From Pseudomonas batumici (GTDB taxonomy: Bacteria; Pseudomonadota; Gammaproteobacteria; Pseudomonadales; Pseudomonadaceae), in NCBI RefSeq assembly GCF_000820515.1, contig NZ_JXDG01000045.1, positions 1 to 64,000 of the forward strand: 64,000 nucleotides of DNA. Direction: 5' to 3'. Each line of letters opens with the position of its first letter. The first letter of the stretch is position 1. Positions 7,479 through 16,204 of the stretch are shown here, in pieces. Made by a program: the position numbers and the translations under genes. Below the pieces are notes generated by a model, which made no database searches, was not told the DNA's origin, and saw only the letters and a list, made by a program, of their open reading frames with translations.

Positions 7479-8984
7479 ATGACGCTCTACACCAACGACT
7501 ACTTGGAGTACTACCTGACCCTCGTGGGCTGGCTCGTCGGCAACGGCATCTGGGACGTGCTGATGGACTCCGGGCTCTTCGCCCTACCGATCTTTGCGAT
7601 CCTGCTCCAGGAATGGCTCAGGGCCCGCGATGAAGGTGCCGATGAGGGCAACAAAGGTCTGCTCGCAGCCACCCGCATCGAGAACCGCCTATGGCTGGCC
7701 ACCGCCGTGATCATGTTTGCGGGTGTGCCCTTCATTGAGCTCAACCTCACGACGCTGCAGTTCGATGACAGCCGTTCACAGCAATGCCAGTACCAGGTGC
7801 CGGCACCCGAGGACACCGGCTGGGGTCGCTCCTTCACGTCCTTGAACAACCAGAGCGCCCGCGTGCCGGTTTGGTGGTGGTTCGTGCATTCGATGTCCAA
7901 GGCGGTGACCGGTGCGGCAGTGGCGGCTATTCCGTGCGGAACGGATCTGCGGCAGATGCGTATGCAGGTCAACACCACCCGGCTGCATGACCCGGTGCTC
8001 ACGCAAGAGGTCGCCGACTTCACCAACGACTGCTACGGCTACGCCCGGGCCAAGCTGTTCATGAGCCGCCCCACACTCACCGACGAACAGACCCACGACA
8101 TCAACTGGATCGGCTCTCAGTATTTCAACCAGCAATCCGGCTACTACGACACCTACCACTCCAAGACCCCACGGGCCGAGTGGCCCTACGACCCGGTGCG
8201 AGACATGGGGTTGGCCGAGGTCAGCCATGGCGGCGGTTACCCGACTTGCAACCAGTGGTGGGCCGACAGTGGCCAGGGGCTTCGGACGCGGTTGCTCACC
8301 CAGGTGGACAGCAGCCTGCTGGATCGCTTTATCCGGTGGGCCAGCTTCATGCCCCAGGAGAAAGTGAATGACGCGATCATTCGGCAGGTGGTGTCGCCGA
8401 GCAGTCAGCATATGACGCAGGGCAAGGTCTACACCGACTACGGTGGCCAGGTGGGTGGATCAATGTTCAACGTCATGAGCCGCGCGACCGGTAGCGTGGG
8501 ACTGACTGTAGGCACCACGGCCTACTTCCCGGCCATGGACGTTGTGCGCCAGGCCCTGCCCATGGTGATGGCAGCACTGAAGATGGCCCTGGTGATCTGC
8601 ATACCGCTGGTGCTGATGTTCAGCACCTACGACGTGAAAGCCGCCGTCACGGTGTCGGTGGTGCAGTTCGCGATGATCTTCGTAGACTTCTGGTTCCAGC
8701 TCGCCCGCTGGATCGACACCACCATCCTTGACGCCTTGTACGGCTGGAACTCACCCCACTCCAGCCTGAACCCGCTGATGGGACTGAACAACACGGTGGC
8801 AGATATGCTGCTGAACTATGTGATGGCCGCATTGTTTATTGTGCTGCCAACATTTTGGATGAGCGCCTTATCTTGGGCCGGCGTACGAACAGGAACAGTC
8901 CTTAAAGGGCTAATGGATGCAACCAGCGGAGCCCAGCAGCAAGGGGAGAAAGGCAAAGGCACGATACAGAAAATCCTCAAATAA
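7479..8984 (+). CDS. traG: TraG N-terminal domain conjugal transfer protein
   Basis: A 501-residue inner-membrane protein with the TraG_N fold, the mating-pair-stabilisation/assembly subunit of F-like and ICE type IV systems. Hydrophobic spans lie at about 25-47, 68-88, 365-385, 395-415 and 445-470, with a long periplasmic loop (about 90-340) between. That loop carries paired cysteines ('QQCQYQ', 'PCGTDL', 'NDCYGY', 'PTCNQWW'). AGGAGG lies just before the ATG. It is the last plus-strand gene of the conjugation block; the convergent DUF3742 gene follows after 24 bases, as in related elements. Confidence 0.87.
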   Translation: MTLYTNDYLEYYLTLVGWLVGNGIWDVLMDSGLFALPIFAILLQEWLRARDEGADEGNKGLLAATRIENRLWLATAVIMFAGVPFIELNLTTLQFDDSRSQQCQYQVPAPEDTGWGRSFTSLNNQSARVPVWWWFVHSMSKAVTGAAVAAIPCGTDLRQMRMQVNTTRLHDPVLTQEVADFTNDCYGYARAKLFMSRPTLTDEQTHDINWIGSQYFNQQSGYYDTYHSKTPRAEWPYDPVRDMGLAEVSHGGGYPTCNQWWADSGQGLRTRLLTQVDSSLLDRFIRWASFMPQEKVNDAIIRQVVSPSSQHMTQGKVYTDYGGQVGGSMFNVMSRATGSVGLTVGTTAYFPAMDVVRQALPMVMAALKMALVICIPLVLMFSTYDVKAAVTVSVVQFAMIFVDFWFQLARWIDTTILDALYGWNSPHSSLNPLMGLNNTVADMLLNYVMAALFIVLPTFWMSALSWAGVRTGTVLKGLMDATSGAQQQGEKGKGTIQKILK

Positions 8985-9008
8985 CTATTAATAGCGGGCC
9001 GCCCAAGA

Positions 9009-9374
9009 CTATAGGTCATGATCAAACCTCGGGTCGTTCATGTACTCAAGTGAGTCAGGGTCAGGACAAAGCCCTTCACTGTCGAAACTCGCCATAGGTT
9101 CTGAGGCATCGTCATGATCGGGTGCCATGGCTGCAGCGGCCGCAATGGCTAAGGCACCTAACACGAACAATGCAACCCAAAACGCCAGGTACAAAAGCAG
9201 CCCTGCAACGGCCAGATTCACGATCCAACACACAGACCGCGTTGCCATAGGCGGTATGCTTTTCTTTTGAAACCACCGAACCAGGGTGGTTTCAATCCTG
9301 CGACAGGTGCCCTGCAGGCGCCCAAGGCGATAGCCCAGTCGGTAAGCAAATCCTTGATTCTTCCTCTCGTCCAT
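9009..9374 (-). CDS. DUF3742 family protein
   Basis: A 121-residue protein with the DUF3742 layout: an N-terminal basic 'GYRLGRLQGTCRRIE' region, a Trp-rich linker, one or two membrane segments (about 48-78) and an acidic C-terminus rich in Asp/Glu. The start MDERKNQ was chosen because GAAGGTG lies 5 bases before it. The family is almost confined to ICEs of this type, where it sits convergent to traG and is usually followed by the relaxase gene. No relaxase follows here. Confidence 0.82.
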   Translation of the reverse strand: MDERKNQGFAYRLGYRLGRLQGTCRRIETTLVRWFQKKSIPPMATRSVCWIVNLAVAGLLLYLAFWVALFVLGALAIAAAAAMAPDHDDASEPMASFDSEGLCPDPDSLEYMNDPRFDHDL

Positions 9375-9566
9375 ATTCACACCTTCCCTGCACTCATGAT
9401 TGGGCTTGCTTCAGTGCCTTGGGGGCCTGCTGCCCCATCAGCTTTGCAGATGGATACGAGACATGCTCGTAGGGGAATTCGCAAAATCAGCAGGTATTTT
9501 TCAGCAGGCACACACCATTGCTGCTGAGTTCACCGTACCCTCAGGCGTGAAGTTGGCACTGGGTCC

Positions 9567-9917
9567 ATGCTCAGATATGAAGCCGAGGCGCTTGAAAAGC
9601 GGATTCCTGGAGAGTTCTTTTCTCTCAGTGAAATCGTGAGGACCTATGGTGTAGAGGCGCTCGTGCAAAACCTGTTGGACGTAGAGATCTATCTTGACCG
9701 CCACCTCTGCGGTGACTGGAGAGAGTTACCTGGAGCGGCGAAAAAGCTCTGGATCATCACATCAGCACACAGAAGCGTCACGTTCCTGTTCCTGCCTATT
9801 GAACCCACCCTGCCCCAGTATGACTGCGGCTCACCGCACTTGAGAACCTGCACGATGCAAGTAAACACTTGGGCTTCGCGGGACTCCTGCAGTCGCTCGA
9901 AGCAGTTCAACACCTGA
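9567..9917 (+). pseudogene. Degraded ICE/plasmid accessory protein gene
   Basis: The frame contains 'FSLSEIVRTYGVEALVQNLLDVEIYLDRHLCGDW' (start) and 'KLWIITSAHRSVTFLFLPIE', which match the ends of a small accessory protein common on plasmids and ICEs ('LGQIVATPGAL...FLxRHxxGDWGEL...IWIITEADRSxTTxLLPEEY', recalled from family knowledge). The middle segment that normally joins them, about 20-25 residues, is missing, and the frame runs on about 30 residues past the usual end. I read it as an internally deleted remnant. Function of the family is unknown. Confidence 0.5.
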
Positions 9918-10080
9918 CAGGCTCCTTCAATCACATGCCCGGTCACGTCGCCCTCTAGGGCACGTGTGCGCCTAGAAACAACGCTGCAAACGGAGATGCG
10001 TGGCATAACCCGCGAACTCGACGGAGGGACAGAGGAGCGTGACAAAACTCCTTTGGAATGAAACACGTACCTTGCCAATC

Positions 10081-10096
10081 TTGATGTATACATCAA
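10081..10096. promoter_or_regulatory. Perfect 16-bp palindrome, likely operator
   Basis: TTGATGTATACATCAA is its own reverse complement and lies 37 bases before the ATG of the HTH regulator. Position and symmetry suit an operator bound by the dimeric HTH product (autorepression) and possibly affecting the methyltransferase gene downstream. Confidence 0.65.
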
Positions 10097-10133
10097 TAAT
10101 CGCGTCGGCGTGTTGCTCGCTTGGAGATGACGT

Positions 10134-10415
10134 ATGCGAACACTGCGAGAGCTTGGTGCGGAGGTGGCGACTAGACGCCGCGCGCTGGGCCTGAAGCAAT
10201 TGGATGTTGCCAAACGTAGCGGTGTGACGGCCGAATCTTTGTCCCGCTTCGAGCGAGGCCGAACCTCCGAGTTCGGCAGCCGAAAGCTCTTAGCCGTTCT
10301 AGCCGCAGTGGGAATGGAACTGGCCTTGATTGAAACCCCATCAGACCGGTGTGAGCGCCCTGTAGAAACCACGCAAACACACGGGCGCTCGGCGTTCTCT
10401 GGCCTAGAGGCTTAA
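10134..10415 (+). CDS. XRE/Cro-type HTH transcriptional regulator
   Basis: A 93-residue protein with a helix-turn-helix at about residues 9-65: 'LGLKQLDVAKRSGVTAESLSRFERG' has the usual helix-2/turn/helix-3 pattern, followed by 'LLAVLAAVGMELAL', the helix seen in HipB-like antitoxins. GGAGATGACGT precedes the ATG. It lies 63 bases upstream of a restriction-modification operon on the same strand, so it may act as the operon's controller (C-protein role). Alternatively it is an orphan HipB-type antitoxin, since no HipA toxin gene is present. Confidence 0.75.
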   Translation: MRTLRELGAEVATRRRALGLKQLDVAKRSGVTAESLSRFERGRTSEFGSRKLLAVLAAVGMELALIETPSDRCERPVETTQTHGRSAFSGLEA

Positions 10416-10478
10416 AAGCATGCGACCACCGTTAAACTGTTGGATAGAGAGCCAGTTCTCTGGTGATGGAGTAATGCA

Positions 10479-11693
10479 ATGAAATCGGTTGAGCTTTTCG
10501 CTGGCGCCGGCGGGCTTGCGATGGGATGCGAGATTGCCGGTTTTGAGCATCTCGCCGTGGTGGAGTGGGACAAATGGGCCTGCGATACCGTGAGAGAAAA
10601 CCAGAAGCGTGGTTATCCCATCCTGGCGGGCTGGAATCTACACGAGGGTGATGTTCGCGAATTCGACTGGTCCTCAATTCCGCAGGATATTGAACTGCTG
10701 GCGGGCGGCCCTCCATGTCAACCGTTTTCAATCGGCGGCAAGCATAAGGCCCATCAGGACAATCGGGACATGTTTCCCGCAACGGTCGAGGTGATCCGCC
10801 ACCTTCGGCCCAAGGCTTTTATCGTGGAGAACGTCAAAGGCCTGACGCGCTCAACATTCGTGAACTACTTCCACTACATCCAATTGCAATTGGAGTTTCC
10901 CGAACTACCTCCGAACCAAGACGAGGACTGGGCCGACCACTTGGCGCGTCTGCAGGTTGAAAAAACATCGGGCAAGCGCAAAGGCAAGGGACTGACGTAT
11001 AACGTGATCCCAACACTGGTGAACGCGGCCGACTATGGGGTTCCGCAGAAGCGCGAGCGCGTGTTCATCATTGGCTTCCGTGACGATCTTGGGATCGAGT
11101 GGTCATTCCCCGCCCCCACACATAGCCACGATGCGCTGCTTTATGATCAGTGGGTCACCGGTGCATATTGGAAGCGTCATGGAATTCCGCAACCAGCAAG
11201 CCCCGCCAAATTTGCTACGCGCGTGGCCAAGTTGCGTCAGGCCAAGGAACCACCACAGACGCTGCCATGGCGAACCGTGCGCGATGCGATTCAAGGTCTT
11301 CCCGACCCGGAATCGCGAGCTGCCTTGCATGTGCCTAACCATCTGTTCCAACCGGGCGCGCGCGTCTATCCAGGCCATACCGGGAGCCCTTTAGATCTGC
11401 CAGCCAAGACACTGAAGGCGGGAGACCATGGCGTTCCTGGTGGCGAAAACATGCTGGTGAGGGACGATGGAAGTGTGCGTTACTTCACCATCCGCGAAAG
11501 CGCACGAATACAAACATTCCCCGACGGTTTCCGCTTTCATGGAAGCTGGACCGAAACCATGCGCCAGCTTGGAAATGCCGTGCCAGTCGTCCTGGCACAA
11601 CGCGTGGCAAGCAGTGTCGCGGAGCAATTAGCATTGGCCGAGTTAACCCGACTCGCCAAGATCGAACAAGGTATTAAAAGGAAGAGCGCGTGA
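10479..11693 (+). CDS. DNA (cytosine-5)-methyltransferase of a type II R-M system
   Basis: A 404-residue C5 methyltransferase that protects host DNA against the endonuclease encoded next. Conserved motifs appear in order: I 'FAGAGG' (7-12), IV 'GGPPCQPFS' with catalytic Cys80, VI 'ENV' (117-119), VIII 'QKRERV' (190-195), IX 'RESARIQTFP' and X 'GNAVP'. The target-recognition region lies between VIII and IX. Its stop overlaps the endonuclease GTG start, so the pair is coupled. Since the partner is Eco29kI-like, the target is probably CCGCGG, but that is inferred from the neighbour. Confidence 0.92.
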   Translation: MKSVELFAGAGGLAMGCEIAGFEHLAVVEWDKWACDTVRENQKRGYPILAGWNLHEGDVREFDWSSIPQDIELLAGGPPCQPFSIGGKHKAHQDNRDMFPATVEVIRHLRPKAFIVENVKGLTRSTFVNYFHYIQLQLEFPELPPNQDEDWADHLARLQVEKTSGKRKGKGLTYNVIPTLVNAADYGVPQKRERVFIIGFRDDLGIEWSFPAPTHSHDALLYDQWVTGAYWKRHGIPQPASPAKFATRVAKLRQAKEPPQTLPWRTVRDAIQGLPDPESRAALHVPNHLFQPGARVYPGHTGSPLDLPAKTLKAGDHGVPGGENMLVRDDGSVRYFTIRESARIQTFPDGFRFHGSWTETMRQLGNAVPVVLAQRVASSVAEQLALAELTRLAKIEQGIKRKSA

Positions 11694-12340
11694 CAGGCAA
11701 GGTCATTCCATTCAATCCGTTGGACAAAAAAAACCTTGGTGCCAGTGTCGCCGAGGCCTTGTTAAGCAAGGAGGCTCACCCGCTTAGCGATCTACCTGTA
11801 TTCGAGGGCGCGGGAATCTACGCGATCTACTACACGGGGGACTTTTCGGCCTATCAGCCAATTTCCCGCCTGAACAGTGACGGCAAGTTCCTGCTTCCAA
11901 TCTATGTGGGCAAGGCGGTTCCCGCCGGAGCACGAATGGGAGCGAATCAGGAGTTGGCGGCTGGCAAGGTTTTGCACAAGCGGCTGAAAGAGCACGCCGA
12001 GAGCATCAAGGCGGCCGAGAATCTTAATATTGAGGACTTCCACTGCCGTTTTCTGGTGGTAGACGATATTTGGATTCCACTGGGCGAATCACTGATCATC
12101 GCCAGATTCACGCCTGTTTGGAACTCGTTAATCGACGGCTTCGGGAACCACAACCCTGGTAAAGGGCGACACGCAGGCATGCGGCCACGTTGGGACGTAT
12201 TGCACCCGGGACGTGCCTGGGCACTGAGTTTGGCGGAGCGACCCGAGACTGCGGCGCAGATTGCCCAAGACGCCGAAACCTACCTGAGGGTTCTACCAGC
12301 CTGTTTATCTGCTCAGTTCATCGAGGCCGAGGGCGAGTAA
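11690..12340 (+). CDS. Eco29kI-family GIY-YIG restriction endonuclease
   Basis: A 216-residue type II restriction enzyme of the GIY-YIG superfamily. Visible catalytic elements are 'GIY' (42-44), 'YVG' (72-74), R99 and H102 in 'KRLKEH', E133 in 'LGES' and 'WNSLIDGFGNHNPGKGR' (144-160), the layout known from Eco29kI, which cuts CCGC/GG. It starts with GTG overlapping the methyltransferase stop. A nuclease always made together with and after its methyltransferase is the usual safe arrangement. All key residues are present, so it looks active. Confidence 0.9.
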   Translation: MTGKVIPFNPLDKKNLGASVAEALLSKEAHPLSDLPVFEGAGIYAIYYTGDFSAYQPISRLNSDGKFLLPIYVGKAVPAGARMGANQELAAGKVLHKRLKEHAESIKAAENLNIEDFHCRFLVVDDIWIPLGESLIIARFTPVWNSLIDGFGNHNPGKGRHAGMRPRWDVLHPGRAWALSLAERPETAAQIAQDAETYLRVLPACLSAQFIEAEGE

Positions 12341-12350
12341 TACAACGGCG

Positions 12351-12398
12351 CCGTGATGAAAGGAGCCAGGAGTGAACTCCCTGATTCCATCATCACGG
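12351..12398. promoter_or_regulatory. Nested inverted repeats between the two GIY-YIG genes
   Basis: Outer 9-bp arms CCGTGATGA / TCATCACGG enclose an inner hairpin GGAGT-GA-ACTCC (12369-12380). It starts 10 bases after the endonuclease stop and ends 30 bases before the next ATG. It could act as terminator, RNA stabiliser or protein site; there is no T-run. Confidence 0.55.
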
Positions 12399-12428
12399 TA
12401 AATTACGGGCGGTGGAAAAAGAGAACAC

Positions 12429-13196
12429 ATGGAGTATTTCAAGGAGCTGGAGTTTGACCTGCCTTCGGCGCTGTTAACACAACTGGTGAACCTGTTCGAA
12501 GAGATGACGTCGGGGCCGTTGACAGAGGAAATGGTTTCAAATACGCCAGAGGCACAAGGGGTCTACCAGTTGTTCCTCAATGGCGACTTAGTCTATGTCG
12601 GAAAGACAGACGCAGACGCGGGATTGCGACGTAGATTGTCGCGCCATGCGAAGAAGATTCGCTCCCGGCTGAACCTTAGTCAGGAGCAGATCAGCTTCAA
12701 GGCTGTGCGGGTCTATGTTTTCACCGCCATGGATCTGGAGGACTTACTGATCAAACACTACCGAGCCTTGAAGAATCCGCTCGCATGGAATCTCAGTGGG
12801 TTCGGCTCTAATGATCCCGGACGTAACAGAGACAAGTCAGAGGTCAAGGACAAACACTTTGATAGCCTGTATCCCATCGACTTGGATTTTGAGGTAGAGA
12901 TCGTCCAGCCAGCGGAGAATCACAGTGCAGCAGAAATCCTCAGGCAGTTGAAAGATCAGTTGGACTATACGATTCGCTTCCAGAACAAGGGTGGCAAGTC
13001 CAAGAGGCCTCATCCCGATCTTGAGGGGGCTTCGGTGCGACTGCACTCTGAGCAAAATAGCGTTCGGAGCATTTTACGCCAGGTCAAAAGCGCTTTGGGG
13101 GATGATTGGCAAATCACCGCTTTGCCAGGCTATGTGATCATCTACAAGGAACAGGAGCACTACCCACAAGGAGAGGTTATCCAGTCTGCTACGTAG
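12429..13196 (+). CDS. Second GIY-YIG nuclease-domain protein
   Basis: A 255-residue protein with the same catalytic layout as the Eco29kI-like enzyme: 'GVY' (44-46), 'YVGKT' (56-60), R69 and H73 in 'RRRLSRH', Glu at about 104 in 'DLEDLLIKHY', and 'WNLSGFGSNDPGRNRD' (120-135), which parallels 'WNSLIDGFGNHNPGKGR' of its neighbour. A C-terminal about 110-residue extension is absent from the first enzyme. It is thus a distant paralogue in the same R-M locus, perhaps a second endonuclease subunit, one with modified specificity, or a nicking repair enzyme. Its 3' end overlaps the convergent vsr gene by 8 bases. Confidence 0.8.
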   Translation: MEYFKELEFDLPSALLTQLVNLFEEMTSGPLTEEMVSNTPEAQGVYQLFLNGDLVYVGKTDADAGLRRRLSRHAKKIRSRLNLSQEQISFKAVRVYVFTAMDLEDLLIKHYRALKNPLAWNLSGFGSNDPGRNRDKSEVKDKHFDSLYPIDLDFEVEIVQPAENHSAAEILRQLKDQLDYTIRFQNKGGKSKRPHPDLEGASVRLHSEQNSVRSILRQVKSALGDDWQITALPGYVIIYKEQEHYPQGEVIQSAT

Positions 13197-13608
13197 CCGA
13201 TTTCGCCAAGAAAAGTCGAATGCGCTGCTCTAGCGCGTCCAGATTTCGTAGCTCGCACTCCCAAATAACTAACGCGTCCCATCCGGCTTCGCTCAGTTTT
13301 TGGAGATTGGATTCATCGCGCACTTGGTTGCCTTCAAGCTTCGCTCGCCAGAATTCCTGATTAGATTTGGGGATGCGCGCCAGGGCGCAATTCTTATGCC
13401 GATGCCAGAAGCACCCATGGACAAAAATTACCTTCTTCTTGCCAGCAAAAACCAGATCGGGCTTCCCTGGCAGCTTGGCACCATGTAAGCGGTATCGAAA
13501 TCCGGCTCCATAAACCAGCCTGCGCACCACCATCTCCGGCCGGGTGTTCTTCCCCTTCACCAGAGACATGACATGGCTGCGTTCAGCGGGTGTGACACTG
13601 TCCACCAT
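13189..13608 (-). CDS. vsr: Very short patch repair endonuclease (Vsr)
   Basis: A 139-residue Vsr-family endonuclease that nicks DNA 5' of a T in T:G mismatches left when 5-methylcytosine deaminates. Family marks are 'GKNTRPEMVVRRLVYGAGFRYRLH' (start region with the conserved Glu), 'GKPDLVF' with the catalytic Asp and 'HGCFWHRH' with the active-site histidines. The start MVDSVTPAERS was preferred because the family begins there; an in-frame ATG exists 36 bases upstream. Vsr genes often accompany cytosine methyltransferases, as here, lowering the mutational cost of methylation. Confidence 0.9.
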   Translation of the reverse strand: MVDSVTPAERSHVMSLVKGKNTRPEMVVRRLVYGAGFRYRLHGAKLPGKPDLVFAGKKKVIFVHGCFWHRHKNCALARIPKSNQEFWRAKLEGNQVRDESNLQKLSEAGWDALVIWECELRNLDALEQRIRLFLAKSAT

Positions 13609-13887
13609 GATTGATTCCCGCGATAATTGACCTCGTCCACTCATCCGGCAGTGTTCACAGCTTGAAGCTACCGGCTAGATAGACAGCATAAGGCGGCGAC
13701 GGGTACCTTGGAGATCTGTGATTGCCTATTCTCCCGACCTGACCAAGTCGCTCATGGCCTCGTTAACCTCGAAGGTACCTTTCAGCCTCGCTCAAGAGTA
13801 GATCCCTCAAAGCGAGAGCAGAGTTAATGCCTTTATGATCGACATAACCTCAATTCTAGTTACTCAATTAGCAAATAACGATGGAAA

Positions 13888-16020
13888 TTACGTGGCAGTT
13901 TTTGTTGCGAACACACAAGATTTTGCTTGAGGCGGGCTCGCTAGCATTGGCCATAGAAATGGTCCTGCTTTCCATCCAAGAGCTGGGCCACCCTCTTGTT
14001 GCAGAATAACAAGGGCTGGGGCCACCCTAGTTGGTGCCTTCACCAAATTACGAAGTTCGGCGGTACCAAGAATTGACAAACCCGATCTGTCGCCCGACGC
14101 GGACTTTGATAGTTGCCGCCCCTCCTCGACCAAAATTAGTATTTTTCCAGAAGCCTTGTTCGCATAATAATGAAGCAACCCCTTCATGGCATCCCAGTCG
14201 AATCCAGGCGAATCGTCCGCCACCAAGGAACTTGAAATTATGTCAAGAAGCGCTACTGCATCTTTAAGACCAATTTCGGAGAAGGTCCTGCTACCAATAC
14301 AGCCCTGAGGAATTAGTTCTTCCGCTTCTTTGACTAATTTTTTCAGGTACGTACTCGCCACCGTGTTAAATCCAGTAGGCGTCAAAATTTCATTTGGCTT
14401 TACAGCAACTACGTCACTAAGGGATATCTTGCTGGGCGCACAAGGAACAATTCCATTTCTTGCATCATTTTGAATAAAAACAACACCTTGATCGTGCGAT
14501 CCGTCCTCAAATGCTTCGCGAAGAGCGGTTTCTAAACTGTGTATTTGGACCAGTCTTGAATACACACCTCGGGAAGTATAGAACCGGGTCACAGCAAGAT
14601 CGGCTTGAGGCCTCGCACCATACATCCGGGAATGCTGCAAAACTGTATCTGCTTGCATCCTCTTGGGGTTTCTACCGTAATAAAAAGCCAGGAGATTTGG
14701 AACAGTAATACCTCGATCAAGGATGCTCCCACCAATAAAAATATTGGCTTTAGCTCTCAACTTTAGCTCTGCAGTTTCAGGATCAAGGAGGGGCTCGAGC
14801 TGAACATCCGAATTTACTCTTTGGACATTAAGCTCACCATCATCTATCAGCTTACACACATCACTATATGCTAGTTTCTTATCCGGAAGATGCCCACGAT
14901 CAGCATCAACAGACCTACTGATATCACTATACGCCTCTTCAAAAACAGCCCGAAGGCGATGATCCCTCTGTTGAACTGCCTCCTCAAATGCATCACGTAA
15001 CTTCTTAACAGTTTCCCACTGCCAATTATGGGCTTCCCTCTGAGTATCATTATGCATGATCATTGCATATTTCTGAAGAGGCTGATCCAGCTCTTGCTGT
15101 TGTCGCCTCCTAATCGCAACTGACAACAAAAATGTAACAAGACTAAGACGTAAAACCTTGATATTATCACTAGTCCAGAGGCGATCCTCCCTGATAGTTC
15201 GCCCATCATTAGATCTCAATGCGTCATGCTCTCGCTCCTCAACTTCCATATAAAGATAGTGACGAGGATCATCTGCTCCATATCCCCCAAAGTATGCCTC
15301 CCCCCCAACATAGGCGTCATGTATAGGCAGCAACTCTGTGAAGCTAGGTCTCTTCGGATAAAAAACCTCTTCTGCCTCTTTTGCTCCCTCATAACTATCT
15401 GGCTGCAAATAGAGCGCATAAGGAGTGGCCGTCACCTGGAGAAAAGATACGTCTTTTATACTGCCACGCAACGCATCCATCTGATTTGCGATCGTGCCTT
15501 GATCGTATGTCTCTTTACCTTGCCTCTTGGTGAATCTAATGCTTGCCATGTCGGCTTCATCATCAACAATTAAAACGCGGCGCTCTTTCAGCTCGGGGTG
15601 CTCCCCCTCAAAAAGCTTTTGAATCCTATCCAGATTTTGCGCCTGTTTCTTAGCAACAATTACTATTTTTCGTCTGCGCTCGGATTTAGTAAGTGGTAAC
15701 GGCGCAGCCATGATATCGAACAGTACAATTTCGTCGCCATCAATAAACTCTTTAAAATCTCGGCCGATACGCTTTACGGTTTGATTGGCGAGGGTTCTCG
15801 TCCCCTTTGTTAAAATAATGGCAATATCATATTCGCGATCAAATGCACGCGCGATGACACCTAGAAAGGCACGCGTCTTGCCTGACTGAATCTTCCCTAG
15901 CAGCATCCCCGGCTTATTAGGATCTTTCGCGGACTCGAGCTGATCAACGACGTTCTCCACACATTTTTGCAAGTGATCGTCATCATTTCTTTTATCACGT
16001 AGCCGTGCGTAAAATCCCAT
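13888..16020 (-). CDS. Z1-domain DEAD-like ATPase
   Basis: A 710-residue protein with a helicase-like N-terminal ATPase: Walker A 'GKIQSGKT' (42-49), Walker B-like 'VDDEAD' (about 150) and motif III-like 'VTATPYA'. The C-terminal half carries the Z1 domain pattern 'IFIGGSILDRGITVPNL' and 'MQADTVLQHSRMYGARP', the second RecA-like lobe of the family. GGAGG lies 5 bases before the chosen ATG (an upstream ATG at 16032 overlaps that site). Z1 proteins occur in R-M-linked operons with Hsp90/MORC-like ATPases, PD-(D/E)xK and AIPR proteins; none of these is nearby. AT content is higher than in the core genes, so it is likely transferred cargo. Confidence 0.82.
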   Translation of the reverse strand: MGFYARLRDKRNDDDHLQKCVENVVDQLESAKDPNKPGMLLGKIQSGKTRAFLGVIARAFDREYDIAIILTKGTRTLANQTVKRIGRDFKEFIDGDEIVLFDIMAAPLPLTKSERRRKIVIVAKKQAQNLDRIQKLFEGEHPELKERRVLIVDDEADMASIRFTKRQGKETYDQGTIANQMDALRGSIKDVSFLQVTATPYALYLQPDSYEGAKEAEEVFYPKRPSFTELLPIHDAYVGGEAYFGGYGADDPRHYLYMEVEEREHDALRSNDGRTIREDRLWTSDNIKVLRLSLVTFLLSVAIRRRQQQELDQPLQKYAMIMHNDTQREAHNWQWETVKKLRDAFEEAVQQRDHRLRAVFEEAYSDISRSVDADRGHLPDKKLAYSDVCKLIDDGELNVQRVNSDVQLEPLLDPETAELKLRAKANIFIGGSILDRGITVPNLLAFYYGRNPKRMQADTVLQHSRMYGARPQADLAVTRFYTSRGVYSRLVQIHSLETALREAFEDGSHDQGVVFIQNDARNGIVPCAPSKISLSDVVAVKPNEILTPTGFNTVASTYLKKLVKEAEELIPQGCIGSRTFSEIGLKDAVALLDIISSSLVADDSPGFDWDAMKGLLHYYANKASGKILILVEEGRQLSKSASGDRSGLSILGTAELRNLVKAPTRVAPALVILQQEGGPALGWKAGPFLWPMLASPPQAKSCVFATKTAT

Positions 16021-16204
16021 TCTCGCCTCCATGCAGCTAGTGGTGTATCTATTGACTCATAACAACTGGATTCAGTCTGGCATAGCTCCCATTGACCTGA
16101 ACCAACATAAACTCTTGGCGTAGTCGTTTTCCTTGTAGCCCCTGCCAACACAGCATAGCACCGAGCAGAGCCCCCTCCACCCAGCTCTGGTGCAACGATT
16201 GTAG

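Noticed and set aside
9689..10372. 227-codon minus-strand frame over the HTH regulator
   Set aside because: Overlaps the clear HTH gene and its operator; Ser/Arg-rich composition with no motif.
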